Assembly (NCBI RefSeq): GCF_029029525.1
Contig: NZ_JAKJSC010000001.1
Location: forward strand, 2,206,987 to 2,270,986
DNA: 64,000 bases
Direction: 5' to 3'
From: Labilibaculum sp. DW002
GTDB taxonomy: Bacteria; Bacteroidota; Bacteroidia; Bacteroidales; Marinifilaceae
In this document: piece after piece, positions 36,850-46,176 of the stretch
Position numbering within the stretch: position 1 is the first letter of the stretch
How the letters are laid out: every line of letters begins with the position of its first letter
Translations under genes and position numbers: made by a program
The notes under the pieces: model-generated
The model's input: only the letters and a program-made list of their open reading frames with translations
The model's database searches: none
What the model was told of the DNA's origin: nothing

Positions 36850-37515
36850 TTATTTTACAAAGCGACCGTATGAATGGCATTCTTCATTATCTGGGAACAA
36901 CTTATAACTAATCATTACTCCAAAAAAAGATGCCCAATCGTTATTGTGAATCAAACTACTTTTATCCAAACTATTCGGATCATCCAAATGATCTAAATCA
37001 TCTGTGAAACTTTTTCTAAAACTCCATTCCAAGGCTGCAGTCCATCTGCCTCCTAAATTGGTTTTTAAACCAACCCCCATTGGTATGGTAAATGAAGAAC
37101 TTGTACTACTTGGAGCAATGTAACCAATTCCTCCCGTAACATACGGAACCATTATTTGACTTTTGGATTTTTTAGGAGACCAAAAAGGTTGAAAATTAAA
37201 TTCCACTTGAAGGGAAAAATCAACCAATTCTGTTTCGAACGAGGCTCCTCTCGCTTTCTGATATGAATTATTAAAATCCTTATCTTCACCACTTAATCCC
37301 GAAAACAACATTCCAGCTCTTAACGAGTAACGAGAATTAAAGTTATATCTGTAAATTCCCCCTAACGCAACTGAATTTGAATAAAGTTGTTTATTAGGGT
37401 TAATATCTCCCAAATAATAGGCAACACCACCAAAGAAGCCCAACTCTGCTTTGGTTTGCGAAAAAGCTGTTGTGCTAATTGCAAAAAACAGTATTCCCAA
37501 TATCAGTTTATACAT
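36850..37515 (-). CDS. DUF6089-type outer-membrane beta-barrel protein
   Basis: A 221-residue exported protein: MYKLILGILFFAISTTAFSQ signal peptide, then TKAELGFFGGVAYYLGDINP and alternating beta strands typical of an eight-stranded outer-membrane barrel (GGIYRYNFNSRYSLRAGMLF; LGGRWTAALEWSFRKSFTDD; WASFFGVMISYKLF). It matches the DUF6089 proteins that precede uppS in many Bacteroidota. Its function is unknown; constant linkage with uppS and bamA suggests an envelope role. It is the first gene of the uppS-bamA-ompH transcript, 3 bases before uppS. Confidence 0.8.
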   Translation of the reverse strand: MYKLILGILFFAISTTAFSQTKAELGFFGGVAYYLGDINPNKQLYSNSVALGGIYRYNFNSRYSLRAGMLFSGLSGEDKDFNNSYQKARGASFETELVDFSLQVEFNFQPFWSPKKSKSQIMVPYVTGGIGYIAPSSTSSSFTIPMGVGLKTNLGGRWTAALEWSFRKSFTDDLDHLDDPNSLDKSSLIHNNDWASFFGVMISYKLFPDNEECHSYGRFVK

Positions 37516-37535
37516 GAAATCAAGTTTATGTTTTC

Positions 37536-37569
37536 AATCTTGTTAAATGAATTTTAGAATCTTGTTAAA
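37536..37569. repeat. 12-base direct repeat upstream of the DUF6089 gene
   Basis: AATCTTGTTAAA occurs at 37536-37547 and 37558-37569, a 22-base period, just upstream of the DUF6089 start. A related TTTTGTTAAAAC lies near 37695. This could be an operator or chance in AT-rich DNA. Confidence 0.35.
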
Positions 37570-37728
37570 GCTCCTAAAACCGTTGGTTTGATAAGGATAC
37601 AATCACCCTAAATTCAATCACAAGCTACAAAAGTAGCATATAATCTGAAAAAACCTTATTTCTAGAAAAAAATAACAGCAGATCTCAGTTAAATTTTGTT
37701 AAAACAAATAGTCAACTTTAGCTTATTT

Positions 37729-38613
37729 TTAATTACGCTTATCAACACCCCACATAAGCTTGTTTCGGAGTGTGCTATAAAAAGAATGAGATTTCAATTT
37801 AAGCACCTTGATTTTAAAATCAGCCTTACTTATTTTTAATTCATTTAAGGCCTCAAAACTCACGGATCTTGAATCCAAAGATGCTAAATAACTATCACTT
37901 CTTCCCTCAACTTTAAGTGTTATCTCTTGATAATTGGGAACCACAATAGGACGTACAGTTAAATTATGAGGAGAAATAGGTGAAATTACAAAATTTTGCG
38001 TATTCGGTATTAGGATTGGCCCTCCAACACTCAATGAATATGCTGTTGAGCCTGTAGGTGTTGAAATAATTAAGCCATCCGCCCAATATGAATTCAAATA
38101 TTCACCATCTATATAGGTGTGAATTGTGATCATAGAAGCAGAATCCTTTTTATGCACGGTAAATTCATTTAAACCATAATTGAAATCTTTGAACAAACCA
38201 TTACTTTCGGTTTGAACTTTCAGTAGTGTTCTCTCTTCAATTGAGTAATTCCCTTCTAAAATATTTGATATAGCCGCAGGAATTTCATCTCGAGCAATAT
38301 CTGCCATAAAGCCAAGTCTTCCACTATTAACACCGACAATCGGGACTCCTGAATCTTGAACTAAAGTCACTGCATCAAGGAAAGTTCCATCTCCACCAAT
38401 ACTGAAAAAATAATCGACATTTTTATCTAAATCTTCGTAACTGTGGAAATAGTTTTGAACTGGAGGTTTAAAATTAATATCACGAATTAAGAAATCATAG
38501 AATGGTTCGTAGATTACCACATCTATATTGTGTTTGGTAAAAACATCAAACATCAAGATAAAGCTCTCTGTAAAGCTTTCATTAAATGATCTCCCAAATA
38601 AAGCAACTTTCAT
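37729..38613 (-). CDS. nadK: NAD kinase
   Basis: A 294-residue ATP-NAD kinase making NADP. The signature GGDGTFLDAV is at about residues 73-82, followed by VPIVGVNSGRLGFMADIARD, the NE/D substrate loop YGLNEFTVHKKDSASMITIH and TPTGSTAYSLSVGGPILIPN. Length and layout match the family. It is the second gene of the CBS-nadK-DUF6089-uppS-bamA series found in many Bacteroidota, with 213 non-coding bases before the DUF6089 gene and 210 after the CBS gene. It is probably separately promoted. Confidence 0.95.
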   Translation of the reverse strand: MKVALFGRSFNESFTESFILMFDVFTKHNIDVVIYEPFYDFLIRDINFKPPVQNYFHSYEDLDKNVDYFFSIGGDGTFLDAVTLVQDSGVPIVGVNSGRLGFMADIARDEIPAAISNILEGNYSIEERTLLKVQTESNGLFKDFNYGLNEFTVHKKDSASMITIHTYIDGEYLNSYWADGLIISTPTGSTAYSLSVGGPILIPNTQNFVISPISPHNLTVRPIVVPNYQEITLKVEGRSDSYLASLDSRSVSFEALNELKISKADFKIKVLKLKSHSFYSTLRNKLMWGVDKRN

Positions 38614-38823
38614 ACTTCACAAATTTGTGTTTTGTTTCTTTCAACTAATCATCTCTCATTTCAAGCCTAAACAAGGCTTTCATTTAGATTTTCCAATCCC
38701 ATTATTACATCTTCTCTATTAAAAACACAGAAGAATAAAAGCAGGAATGAGTTTCACAAATATAGAGTAATCTACTTCATAGCAACAATTCTTAACACAA
38801 AAAGATACACTTCGTTTGTGTTT

Positions 38824-39489
38824 TTAGATATTTAGGAATCTCATAAAAGAATTGTATCGATCTTCCATAAAATCTTTCATGTCATCTTCTCGGACATAAG
38901 TCGTTTTTATGGTATAATCGTAGCGAAGAAATGTTTGTATGATGGAGGTTAAGTTGGTTCGATTTACCTTAATAGTCAGTTCTATTTTCCTTGAATCCGT
39001 TGAAGATTTAACGTAAAGACTTAAAATTTTAGCATCGTTACCTTCGACAATTTGAGCAATCTCACTCAAAGAATAATCGATGGAATTTAACTCCAGAACA
39101 ATAACTCCTCCAGGTTCACTCACCGCAAACACATTATCTACATATTGCATTAAATCACTCAGAGTAATTAATCCCAAATAGGTTTCATCTTCTAAAAGAA
39201 CTGGAATTACAGTTAGTTTTAGGTGTGAAACTTTTTCAATTACATCGTAAATATGCTGATCCTGGGTAACGAAGGGACTAAATAAAGATAATTTTTGCTT
39301 TCCAATGGGTTCTTCAACCTGATTTAAATCGTAAATATCGTTATCAGATAATAGGCCAATAAATTGATCTCCTCTAACTATTGGTAGGTGAGAAACCTTA
39401 AATATTTCCATCCAATTCAGAGCCTGAAGCCCTGTGTCAGATTCTCTTAAAACCGGAACAACATCAGAAATTAAATCTTTTGCAATCAT
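38824..39489 (-). CDS. CBS-domain protein
   Basis: A 221-residue cytoplasmic protein with two CBS repeats (about residues 1-60, VLRESDTGLQALNWMEIFKV and LPIVRGDQFIGLLSDNDIYD; about 70-125, LTVIPVLLEDETYLGLITLS). A C-terminal ACT-like region follows (VIVLELNSIDYSLSEIAQIV; about 130-210). CBS pairs bind adenosyl nucleotides and regulate partner proteins; the ACT-like tail hints at small-molecule sensing. The specific role is unknown. It is divergent from pdxJ and upstream of nadK, an arrangement conserved in related genomes. Confidence 0.8.
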   Translation of the reverse strand: MIAKDLISDVVPVLRESDTGLQALNWMEIFKVSHLPIVRGDQFIGLLSDNDIYDLNQVEEPIGKQKLSLFSPFVTQDQHIYDVIEKVSHLKLTVIPVLLEDETYLGLITLSDLMQYVDNVFAVSEPGGVIVLELNSIDYSLSEIAQIVEGNDAKILSLYVKSSTDSRKIELTIKVNRTNLTSIIQTFLRYDYTIKTTYVREDDMKDFMEDRYNSFMRFLNI

Positions 39490-39603
39490 ATTAGGTTTTT
39501 TTTCAGGGAAATACTTCTAATTTTGCCTCAAGGAATATTTACGACCAAACATTTTTTTTGTTCTTAAAATCATCCTTCATTTTACTTATAAAGTTTTTAT
39601 AAA

Positions 39604-40317
39604 ATGACTAGACTTAGTGTAAATATAAACAAAATTGCAACATTAAGAAATGCCCGAGGCGGCAACACTCCAAATGTTTGTAAAATGGCATTAGACTGTG
39701 AAAGATTTGGTGCAGAAGGTATCACGGTTCACCCACGACCAGACGAACGTCACATTCGCTATCAGGATGTAATGGATCTTAAGGATCTTGTTACTACTGA
39801 ATTTAACATTGAAGGTTACCCTACTGAAGATTTCATAGATTTAGTTCTAAAAGCCAAGCCTGCTCAGGTAACTCTTGTTCCAGATCCACCAGAAGCTATT
39901 ACCTCTAATGCTGGCTGGGATACAGTAGCCAATAAGGATTTTCTTATTGAAGTAATCAATAGATTTAAGGCTGCAAACATTCGCACATCTATATTTGTTG
40001 ACACCAACCTTAAAAATGTTGAGGGCGCTAAAGCAACAGGTACAGATAGAATTGAACTATACACTGAACCTTTTGCCGATAATTATCCCAACAATCCGGA
40101 AGAGGCTGTTCGTCCTTTTGCTATAGCAGCAGAGAAAGCGCACAAATTGGGATTAGGGGTAAATGCAGGTCATGATCTAAGTTTGGAGAATTTAAAATTC
40201 TTCAACGAAAATGTTCCTAATCTTGCTGAAGTATCTATTGGACATGCTTTGGTAGCTGATGCTTTGTATTTCGGAATGGAAAACACAGTACAAATGTATT
40301 TAAGGTGCTTAAAGTAA
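39604..40317 (+). CDS. pdxJ: Pyridoxine 5'-phosphate synthase
   Basis: A 237-residue PdxJ that condenses 1-deoxyxylulose 5-phosphate with 3-amino-2-oxopropyl phosphate in DXP-dependent vitamin B6 synthesis. Family features are [35 protein letters not shown] with the catalytic His/Arg, [34 protein letters not shown] and [38 protein letters not shown] forms the C-terminal phosphate site. Length agrees with the family. Single gene with its own terminator, divergent from the CBS protein. Confidence 0.96.
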   Translation: MTRLSVNINKIATLRNARGGNTPNVCKMALDCERFGAEGITVHPRPDERHIRYQDVMDLKDLVTTEFNIEGYPTEDFIDLVLKAKPAQVTLVPDPPEAITSNAGWDTVANKDFLIEVINRFKAANIRTSIFVDTNLKNVEGAKATGTDRIELYTEPFADNYPNNPEEAVRPFAIAAEKAHKLGLGVNAGHDLSLENLKFFNENVPNLAEVSIGHALVADALYFGMENTVQMYLRCLK

Positions 40318-40336
40318 AATCATCTTTAATTAAAAT

Positions 40337-40370
40337 TTAAAGGATGCTCGAAAGGCATCCTTTTCTTTTT
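40337..40370 (+). terminator. rho-independent terminator after pdxJ
   Basis: AAAGGATGC-tcgaaa-GGCATCCTTTTCTTTTT, 20 bases after the pdxJ stop. Confidence 0.85.
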
Positions 40371-40451
40371 GCAACTAGTTAAATTCGGTTAAAAAACGAT
40401 CTGTTATCAATTCTGTTCTTATCTTTAATATTCAAAATCAATTTCGAATAA

Positions 40452-41261
40452 ATGAAACTCAATTATAAAAAAATTGGTGAAGGTCCAGCTCTAATAATTG
40501 TACATGGCCTTTATGGCAGCTTAGATAATTGGCTGACTGTTGCTAAAGAACTTGCTCAAAACTTCGAAGTTTACTTAATTGATCAACGCAACCATGGTAG
40601 CTCTCCCCATTCAGATTCTCACACCTATGAAGATCTTAAAAATGATCTTCTTGAGTTTATGGATGATCAGAAAATTGATAAAGCTGTTCTTCTTGGTCAT
40701 TCAATGGGAGGAAAAACAGTTATGTTTTTTGCTGTAGATTACCCTGAAAGGGTAAACAATTTAGTTGTGGTAGATATTGCACCTAAGAACTACAGTAAAA
40801 TCTCCGACTATGCACCTCAAACGATAGATCATTCCTGCATTGTAGATGCCATGCTAAAATTTGACTTATCGGCATTTAAAAGCAGAACTGAAATTGACCA
40901 AAAGCTGGCTGAAAAAATAAATAGTGATCGAGTTCGACAATTTTTGCTTAAAAATTTGAAACGCGATGAAAATAAAAAATTTGCATGGAAACTAAACATC
41001 AAAACTTTAAGCGAATTCTTACCGCAAATAATGGATGGTATAGATAAAGATCGATTTGAAGGTGGCAAAGGAATTACAGACTTTCCTATTCTTTTTATAA
41101 GAGGCGAGAAATCAAATTACATTACTGATTACGATCACACCTTAATAAGAGCGATTTTTCCAAAAGCTGAAATTACTACGATTCCCAATGCGGGACATTG
41201 GGTTCATGCAGAACAGCCAAAACTATTGGTTAAAACGGTAGAATATTTCGTATTAGACTAA
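40452..41261 (+). CDS. alpha/beta-hydrolase (YbfF-like)
   Basis: A 269-residue cytoplasmic alpha/beta-hydrolase. The oxyanion motif VHGLYGSLDNWLTVAKEL opens the fold; DQRNHGSSPHSDSHTYED is the YbfF-like second motif. The nucleophile elbow LGHSMGG has Ser at about 84, the acid is likely in PILFIRGEKSNYITDYD, and the His in NAGHWVHAEQP completes the triad. YbfF-type proteins are esterases with broad acyl-ester activity; the substrate here is unknown. It is monocistronic, bounded by pdxJ's terminator and a perfect bidirectional terminator. Confidence 0.88.
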   Translation: MKLNYKKIGEGPALIIVHGLYGSLDNWLTVAKELAQNFEVYLIDQRNHGSSPHSDSHTYEDLKNDLLEFMDDQKIDKAVLLGHSMGGKTVMFFAVDYPERVNNLVVVDIAPKNYSKISDYAPQTIDHSCIVDAMLKFDLSAFKSRTEIDQKLAEKINSDRVRQFLLKNLKRDENKKFAWKLNIKTLSEFLPQIMDGIDKDRFEGGKGITDFPILFIRGEKSNYITDYDHTLIRAIFPKAEITTIPNAGHWVHAEQPKLLVKTVEYFVLD

Positions 41262-41263
41262 TA

Positions 41264-41299
41264 AAAAACCCGAAACGATATCGTTTCGGGTTTTTTATT
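41264..41299 (+). terminator. bidirectional terminator after the alpha/beta-hydrolase
   Basis: AAAAAACCCGAAACGAT followed at once by ATCGTTTCGGGTTTTTT is a perfect palindrome. It can end both the hydrolase and the convergent lipoprotein gene at 41312. Confidence 0.92.
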
Positions 41300-41311
41300 C
41301 TTTTTTTTAGG

Positions 41312-42427
41312 CTACCAAACTCCAGCTTTAAATGTATAACGAGTTACAGCTTGTATATTTATTTCTTTATTTGAACTATTATCTGGATCAATATCATCCT
41401 CATATTTAAAACCAGAAATCTTCACATAGTAATCATCTCCTAAAGTCAGCTCATTCAAAGCTTCGTATTCACTAGCCGTTGAATTATCTATAATCAATTC
41501 TTTTGCATCACCTGCAACTGCAGATTGCCTTGTACTTCTAAACTTTGGTAAATATTCGTTACCATCTTTATCTAAAATTTCAACAAAGTAATAAATATCA
41601 TCCTCATCAATGGCATTCCAATTAATCGTAACACTTCCAGCTCCACTTGCATGTGTAGCTGTTGTTGAGAAATTATCTAGAGCGGCAATACTTGAACTAT
41701 AAATCTGCTCATCTAATTTATAACTTTCTCCATTATCAAATTTCAAATAAAATTTAATCAATTGTGCACCGCCGAAAACATCAAAGTAATTATCTCTATC
41801 GTTTTCTTTTAAGTAATACACTTTATTCCCTTTAAAATTTGTAAAATCTTCCATTTCGAAACTAGTAGATCCATCCACAAGAGCTCTCACCTTACTTAGC
41901 TTATCTCCATATACTGCATACTCTAATTTATAAGCAGATTCAAATGCATTATTCACAATATGCAAATCGTTAACTAAATAAGCATCTGCAGTAACATCAT
42001 TAATTTCATCAATATCGGTGTAAAACTCTCTTGTTCCTGCCGAACTGTTCAATTTTAAATAGGTTGAAGTTGATTTAGGTTGAATGAACCATTCTTGTCT
42101 ATTATCTATAGAAATTGACTCATCATTAATTACCAATTCATCACCTTTCAAACTCCATGATCCAACAACCTTGTCACGTCGACCACTAAACTCCTGCCTT
42201 TTTAGAACATTTCCTCCTTCGAATCGATACACAATCACAGCATCATCACGAGCAAAGTCTGATGACAAATAAGGATTCGCATACCAATATTTATTAGTCA
42301 AATCTGAAGACTGAAATTCAAATTCTTCCTCATCTCCTCCTCCACTACTACTTCCACAAGAAGTAAACAATAGAGTTCCTAACAAGAAAAACACAAAAGT
42401 TAATTTATTAATAAATGAATTATTCAT
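41312..42427 (-). CDS. surface lipoprotein of unknown function with a C-terminal fibronectin-like domain
   Basis: A 371-residue lipoprotein: signal peptide and lipobox FTSC, then GSSSGGGDEEEFEF, a flexible acidic start suggesting surface display. The middle is beta-rich with no family I recognise (NKYWYANPYLSSDFARDDAV; VVGSWSLKGDELVINDESIS, reminiscent of lipocalin-like or META-type strands). The last ~110 residues look like a fibronectin type III or similar beta-sandwich (SGAGSVTINWNAIDEDDIYY; LTLGDDYYVKISGF). It stands alone. Function unknown. Confidence 0.65.
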   Translation of the reverse strand: MNNSFINKLTFVFFLLGTLLFTSCGSSSGGGDEEEFEFQSSDLTNKYWYANPYLSSDFARDDAVIVYRFEGGNVLKRQEFSGRRDKVVGSWSLKGDELVINDESISIDNRQEWFIQPKSTSTYLKLNSSAGTREFYTDIDEINDVTADAYLVNDLHIVNNAFESAYKLEYAVYGDKLSKVRALVDGSTSFEMEDFTNFKGNKVYYLKENDRDNYFDVFGGAQLIKFYLKFDNGESYKLDEQIYSSSIAALDNFSTTATHASGAGSVTINWNAIDEDDIYYFVEILDKDGNEYLPKFRSTRQSAVAGDAKELIIDNSTASEYEALNELTLGDDYYVKISGFKYEDDIDPDNSSNKEINIQAVTRYTFKAGVW

Positions 42428-42547
42428 CAGTTTAATGTCTTAAGTTTAAATACTACGCCTAACTAGGTAGGCAGAATTTTATGGATGAAATATCATCCTG
42501 TTTAATAAACACGAAAAAAGTGAAACTATTGTAAAATAGCAAAACAA

Positions 42548-43270
42548 TTACAACAATACTCGTTCAAAATTATTTTCCGGAATTAAATCTTCACCTTGAT
42601 ATCGTAAAAACAATTGAGCTGTGGCTAAAATATCTTTCTCACAATAAATAGCAATTCGATCCAAGTCATTGTCCTCCCAATACACCTTTCCAACCATCGA
42701 TCCATCGATATCATCTTTAGGAGTGGGAATATTAAATATTTCGCACAGTAAAGCCAGTGAAGTATAATGCTTGTAATCGCCAAACTTCCATAATTCCATG
42801 GTATCCAAGAATTGAACTTCCCAAGGTTTTTTTCCGGCAATATCAAGAACACTTGGAAGAGCCACACCATTAATCAACATCCTACGAGCGATATATGGAA
42901 AATCGAACTCTTTACCATTGTGAGCACACAAATTTCGATTTGCCTTACTAGAAAATCGATCGAGCATAAGCCCAAATTCTTCAAGCAGTTGCTTTTCATC
43001 GTCTCCATAATACGATTTGGCAACAAACTTCTTAACACCATCTTTTTTAGTCACCAGGCCTGTTGAAATACATACTATTTTTCCAAACTCAGCATAGATG
43101 CCAGCTCGTCCGTAAACATCAGAAGGACTCTCGTCATCTTTTCGAAAATAATTTGATTTCTTTTCCCACAATTCCTGAAGCTTAGGAGACATTTCATCGA
43201 ATGTGGCATTTCCGGATACCGTTTCTATATCTACAAATAGTAAATTTTCAACTTTTACATTATTCAACAT
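42548..43270 (-). CDS. 3'-5' exonuclease of the DEDDy type
   Basis: A 240-residue ribonuclease-H-like exonuclease. The Exo I motif is LLFVDIETVSG (Asp 14 and Glu 16), Exo II is in CAHNGKEFDFPYIARRML, and Exo III is in RIAIYCEKDILATAQLFLRY with the YxxxD spacing of the DEDDy class. It resembles the predicted PolB-type 3'-5' exonucleases found as single-domain proteins in Bacteroidota, which may act in DNA repair or RNA turnover. No polymerase domain is attached. It lies downstream of udk on the same strand, separated by a terminator. Confidence 0.85.
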   Translation of the reverse strand: MLNNVKVENLLFVDIETVSGNATFDEMSPKLQELWEKKSNYFRKDDESPSDVYGRAGIYAEFGKIVCISTGLVTKKDGVKKFVAKSYYGDDEKQLLEEFGLMLDRFSSKANRNLCAHNGKEFDFPYIARRMLINGVALPSVLDIAGKKPWEVQFLDTMELWKFGDYKHYTSLALLCEIFNIPTPKDDIDGSMVGKVYWEDNDLDRIAIYCEKDILATAQLFLRYQGEDLIPENNFERVLL

Positions 43271-43307
43271 ACTTCAAAGTTTATCATAAACAAATTGAAA
43301 AGGTATA

Positions 43308-43336
43308 AAAAAATGGAGACAGTATCAAGGTCTCCA
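43308..43336 (-). terminator. rho-independent terminator after udk
   Basis: On the reverse strand GGAGAC-cttgatact-GTCTCC is followed by ATTTTTTT; it sits 34 bases after the udk stop. Confidence 0.75.
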
Positions 43337-43369
43337 AATTATATTTTTCAGTGAATAAGCTTACCGTTT

Positions 43370-43987
43370 TTACAAACTAGCAACGAGATTTTTCTGTATG
43401 AAATGGGTTAAAATGTCAATCGCTACAATATTATTACCTCCCTGAGGAACAATAATATCTGCATAACGTTTGCTTGGCTCAATAAACTGAAGATGCATTG
43501 GCTTCACGGTTTTTTCATAACGATCCAAAACCTTTTCAACAGATCTTCCACGCTCAACAATGTCTCTTTTGATTACTCGATTTAAGCGATCGTCGGCATC
43601 ACAATCTACAAACACCTTCAGATCCATTAAATCACGTAAAACAGGATCTGTTAAAATCAACAATCCCTCCACAATGATAACTCCCTTAGGCTCTACCTGA
43701 ATAGTTTCGTCAGAACGTAAACAAGTAAGGTAGGAGTATATCGGTTGCTCTATCGCTTCATCGTTTTTTAACTTTCGCACATGCTCAATCAATAATTCAA
43801 ATTCTATTGATCTTGGATGGTCAAAATTTATTTCTTGACGCTCCTCCAATGGCATCTCCTTATTATCCCTATAATATGAATCTTGTGGCAAGACTGCCAC
43901 ATCTCCCTGATTTAATCTTTCAATGATTTTTCTAACCACTGTTGTTTTACCAGAGCCCGTCCCTCCAGCAATTCCAATAATCAACAT
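43370..43987 (-). CDS. udk: Uridine kinase
   Basis: A 205-residue uridine/cytidine kinase of the pyrimidine salvage pathway. The Walker A motif is IAGGTGSGKTTVV (residues about 6-18); it continues with VLPQDSYYRD, NFDHPRSIEFELL, QPIYSYLTCLRSDETI, GVIIVEGLLIL (Walker B-like) and VDCDADDRLNRVIKRDIVER. All are standard Udk positions and length fits. It is divergent from the Dabb-manA pair and followed by its own terminator. Confidence 0.95.
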   Translation of the reverse strand: MLIIGIAGGTGSGKTTVVRKIIERLNQGDVAVLPQDSYYRDNKEMPLEERQEINFDHPRSIEFELLIEHVRKLKNDEAIEQPIYSYLTCLRSDETIQVEPKGVIIVEGLLILTDPVLRDLMDLKVFVDCDADDRLNRVIKRDIVERGRSVEKVLDRYEKTVKPMHLQFIEPSKRYADIIVPQGGNNIVAIDILTHFIQKNLVASL

Positions 43988-44022
43988 GTTGTATGATATT
44001 TAGATGTTTGATTCAAAAATGC

Positions 44023-44030
44023 TAATTTTG
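44023..44030 (+). promoter_or_regulatory. candidate -7 box for the Dabb-manA operon
   Basis: TAATTTTG fits TAnnTTTG, 47 bases before the ATG at 44078. A TTTG at 44007-44010 is only 12 bases upstream, too close for a standard -33, so the promoter is only partly supported. Confidence 0.4.
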
Positions 44031-44077
44031 CATTAACTTCGGCTGGAAAGTTACTAATTATTTAAAAAAGAATTAAA

Positions 44078-44380
44078 ATGATCAAGCACATTGCAATGTT
44101 TAAGTTTAAAGCTTTCGGTTCAGCTGAAGAAAAAAAGAATTACTTTTGCAGATTAGAAAAAGCATTTGATGGCCTGGATAAAAGTATTCCAGAAATCAAA
44201 TTTTTACAGATTGGTTTCGATCAACTTCAATCTGATGCTTCTTTTGATTTTGTGGTAAACGTTGATATTGAGAACATGGAAGCTTTACCTGTTTATGCAA
44301 ATCATCCTGAACATCAAAAAGCTGTGGCAGTAATAAAAGAAATGGCAGCCGAGCGAAAAGTAATTGATTACGAATTTTAA
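44078..44380 (+). CDS. Dabb (stress-responsive alpha/beta-barrel) family protein
   Basis: A 100-residue ferredoxin-like dimeric alpha/beta-barrel protein: MIKHIAMFKFKAFGSAEEKK, IPEIKFLQIGFDQLQSDASF, VVNVDIENMEALPVYANHPE and HQKAVAVIKEMAAERKVIDY. These are the classical Dabb (PF07876) elements including the conserved YANHPEHQ motif. The molecular function of most bacterial members is unknown. It lies 44 bases before manA in the same direction and is probably co-transcribed. Confidence 0.88.
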   Translation: MIKHIAMFKFKAFGSAEEKKNYFCRLEKAFDGLDKSIPEIKFLQIGFDQLQSDASFDFVVNVDIENMEALPVYANHPEHQKAVAVIKEMAAERKVIDYEF

Positions 44381-44424
44381 GATTATCCAAAAGCCAAAAT
44401 AGCAATCAAATTAATTGTAAGAAA

Positions 44425-45402
44425 ATGAGTTTGTATCCATTGAAATTTAAAACCATTCTTAAAGATAAAATCTGGGGTGGTGACAAATTAAAAACTGTTT
44501 TAAATAAAGATTTTTCTCCACTACCAAATGCTGGTGAAAGTTGGGAGATATCGGGTGTAGAAGGAGATGTTTCGGTAGTAAGCAATGGTTTTTTAGCTGG
44601 AAATAATCTGGAAGAACTTATTGAAATCTACATGGGAGATTTAGTTGGCGATAAAGTTTATGAGAAGTTTGGAGTCGAATTTCCATTACTTATTAAATTT
44701 ATTGATGCCAATGATGTACTTTCTATTCAGGTACACCCTGATGATGAAATGTCTAAAGAGAGACACAACGCCTATGGTAAAACTGAAATGTGGTATGTAA
44801 TTGAAGCAGACAAAGGTTCTGAATTGATTGTTGGTTTTAATCAGGAAATTACGAAAGAACAATATTTAGGAAAGTTAAAAGAAGGCAAACTGGAAGATAT
44901 ATTAAACAGCACACCTGTAAAAGAAGGCAGTTGTTTCTTTATTCCTGCCGGACGAGTTCACGCAATTGGAAAAGGAATTCTATTGGCGGAAATTCAGCAA
45001 ACATCGGATGTTACCTATCGAATGTACGATTTTAACAGAACCGACGATGCTGGAAACCCAAGAGAACTTCATACCGAACTTGCAGTTGACGCAATTGACT
45101 ATAGTTTCGAGAAGAAATATGAAACCACATATAAAACAGAAGTAAACAAAACAGAAGAATTGGTACGTTGCCAGTATTTCACAACCAATATTCTTGAGTT
45201 TGATAAAGCAATTGAAAAGGATTATTATGATCTTGATTCTTTTGTAATTTATATGTGCTTAGAAGGTGATTTAGATCTTGCCTATGACGAAGAAACGATA
45301 AGTGTAGCGAAAGGGGAAAGTATTTTAATCCCTGCAACTATTAAAAACGTAAAACTTAGTCCGAAATCAAAAGCTAAAATCCTAGAGGTTTTTATTAAAT
45401 AA
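44425..45402 (+). CDS. manA: Mannose-6-phosphate isomerase, class I
   Basis: A 325-residue cupin-type phosphomannose isomerase interconverting fructose 6-phosphate and mannose 6-phosphate. Zinc-binding and active-site elements are visible: FIDANDVLSIQVHPDDEMSK (His ligand), YGKTEMWYVIEAD (Glu ligand) and FFIPAGRVHAIGKGILLAEI (His ligand and substrate Arg). The QQTSDVTYRMYDFNRTDDAG motif is characteristic of the class. The start KFKTILKDKIWGGDKL is canonical. It provides mannose precursors for glycans or feeds mannose into glycolysis. Preceded by the Dabb gene and followed by a terminator. Confidence 0.95.
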   Translation: MSLYPLKFKTILKDKIWGGDKLKTVLNKDFSPLPNAGESWEISGVEGDVSVVSNGFLAGNNLEELIEIYMGDLVGDKVYEKFGVEFPLLIKFIDANDVLSIQVHPDDEMSKERHNAYGKTEMWYVIEADKGSELIVGFNQEITKEQYLGKLKEGKLEDILNSTPVKEGSCFFIPAGRVHAIGKGILLAEIQQTSDVTYRMYDFNRTDDAGNPRELHTELAVDAIDYSFEKKYETTYKTEVNKTEELVRCQYFTTNILEFDKAIEKDYYDLDSFVIYMCLEGDLDLAYDEETISVAKGESILIPATIKNVKLSPKSKAKILEVFIK

Positions 45403-45422
45403 AACTGGAATAAATATTTATT

Positions 45423-45460
45423 GATCCTCTTTTCAAGTAAATGAAAAGAGGATTTTTTTC
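45423..45460 (+). terminator. rho-independent terminator after manA
   Basis: GATCCTCTTTTC-aagtaaat-GAAAAGAGGATTTTTTTC, 20 bases after the manA stop. Confidence 0.9.
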
Positions 45461-45504
45461 TTCCTCATGTAAATTGCCATATCGGTCAATAAAATTGCGG
45501 CATA

Positions 45505-45536
45505 TTTCGGAAAATATAAGAATCTGTATAACTTTG
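45505..45536 (+). promoter_or_regulatory. promoter for engB
   Basis: TTTC (45505-45508, weak -33) and TAACTTTG (45529-45536, exact -7 match) are 20 bases apart, 21 bases before the ATG at 45558. This supports that start over any further upstream. Confidence 0.5.
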
Positions 45537-45557
45537 CATCGTAAATTAAAATACACC

Positions 45558-46160
45558 ATGAATATTACCAGTGCACAATTTGTGATGTCCAACTCGGATA
45601 TAAGTAAATGTCCTACCGATAACAAGGCCGAATACGCCTTTATTGGTCGTTCCAATGTTGGAAAATCATCTCTGATTAATATGCTGACCAACAATAAAAG
45701 TTTAGCGAAAATTTCAGTTAAACCAGGAAAAACACAGTTGGTCAATCATTTCATCATTAATAAAGAATGGTACTTGGTTGATTTACCAGGATATGGATTT
45801 GCAAAAGTTGCTAAGAACACAAAACAGCGATTTTCCAAATTAATTTTCAGCTACATTGAAAGTCGAACTACACTTATCAACCTATTTGTATTGGTAGACT
45901 GTAGGCACGAACCCCAAAACAAAGATGTTGACTTTATGGAATGGTTGGGTGTTAATGGAATTCCTTTTTCGATCATATTTACAAAAGCAGATAAGCTTAG
46001 TAAACAAAAATTAAAAGACAATGTAATAGCCTACGAGAAGGAGTTACTAACCTCATGGGAAGAAATGCCCCCTTATTTTATTAGTTCCGCATCTTCAGGT
46101 TTAGGAAAAGATGAAATATTAAATTACATAGAAGAAACCAACAAAAAGATTTCTTTGTAA
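45558..46160 (+). CDS. engB: Ribosome biogenesis GTP-binding protein YihA/YsxC/EngB
   Basis: A 200-residue TRAFAC GTPase needed for 50S subunit assembly. G1 is [18 protein letters not shown]2 lies in [14 protein letters not shown]3 is [13 protein letters not shown]4 is FTKADKLS and G5 is [33 protein letters not shown] is the normal EngB beginning. An in-frame upstream start at 45441 would run through the manA terminator and the promoter, so the ATG at 45558 is preferred. Single gene followed by a modest terminator. Confidence 0.95.
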   Translation: MNITSAQFVMSNSDISKCPTDNKAEYAFIGRSNVGKSSLINMLTNNKSLAKISVKPGKTQLVNHFIINKEWYLVDLPGYGFAKVAKNTKQRFSKLIFSYIESRTTLINLFVLVDCRHEPQNKDVDFMEWLGVNGIPFSIIFTKADKLSKQKLKDNVIAYEKELLTSWEEMPPYFISSASSGLGKDEILNYIEETNKKISL

Positions 46161-46176
46161 TCACAGCAGCACATAA

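Noticed and set aside
45441-45557. Longer N-terminus for engB starting at 45441
   Set aside because: It would be translated through the manA terminator and the engB promoter and adds residues unlike any EngB start.
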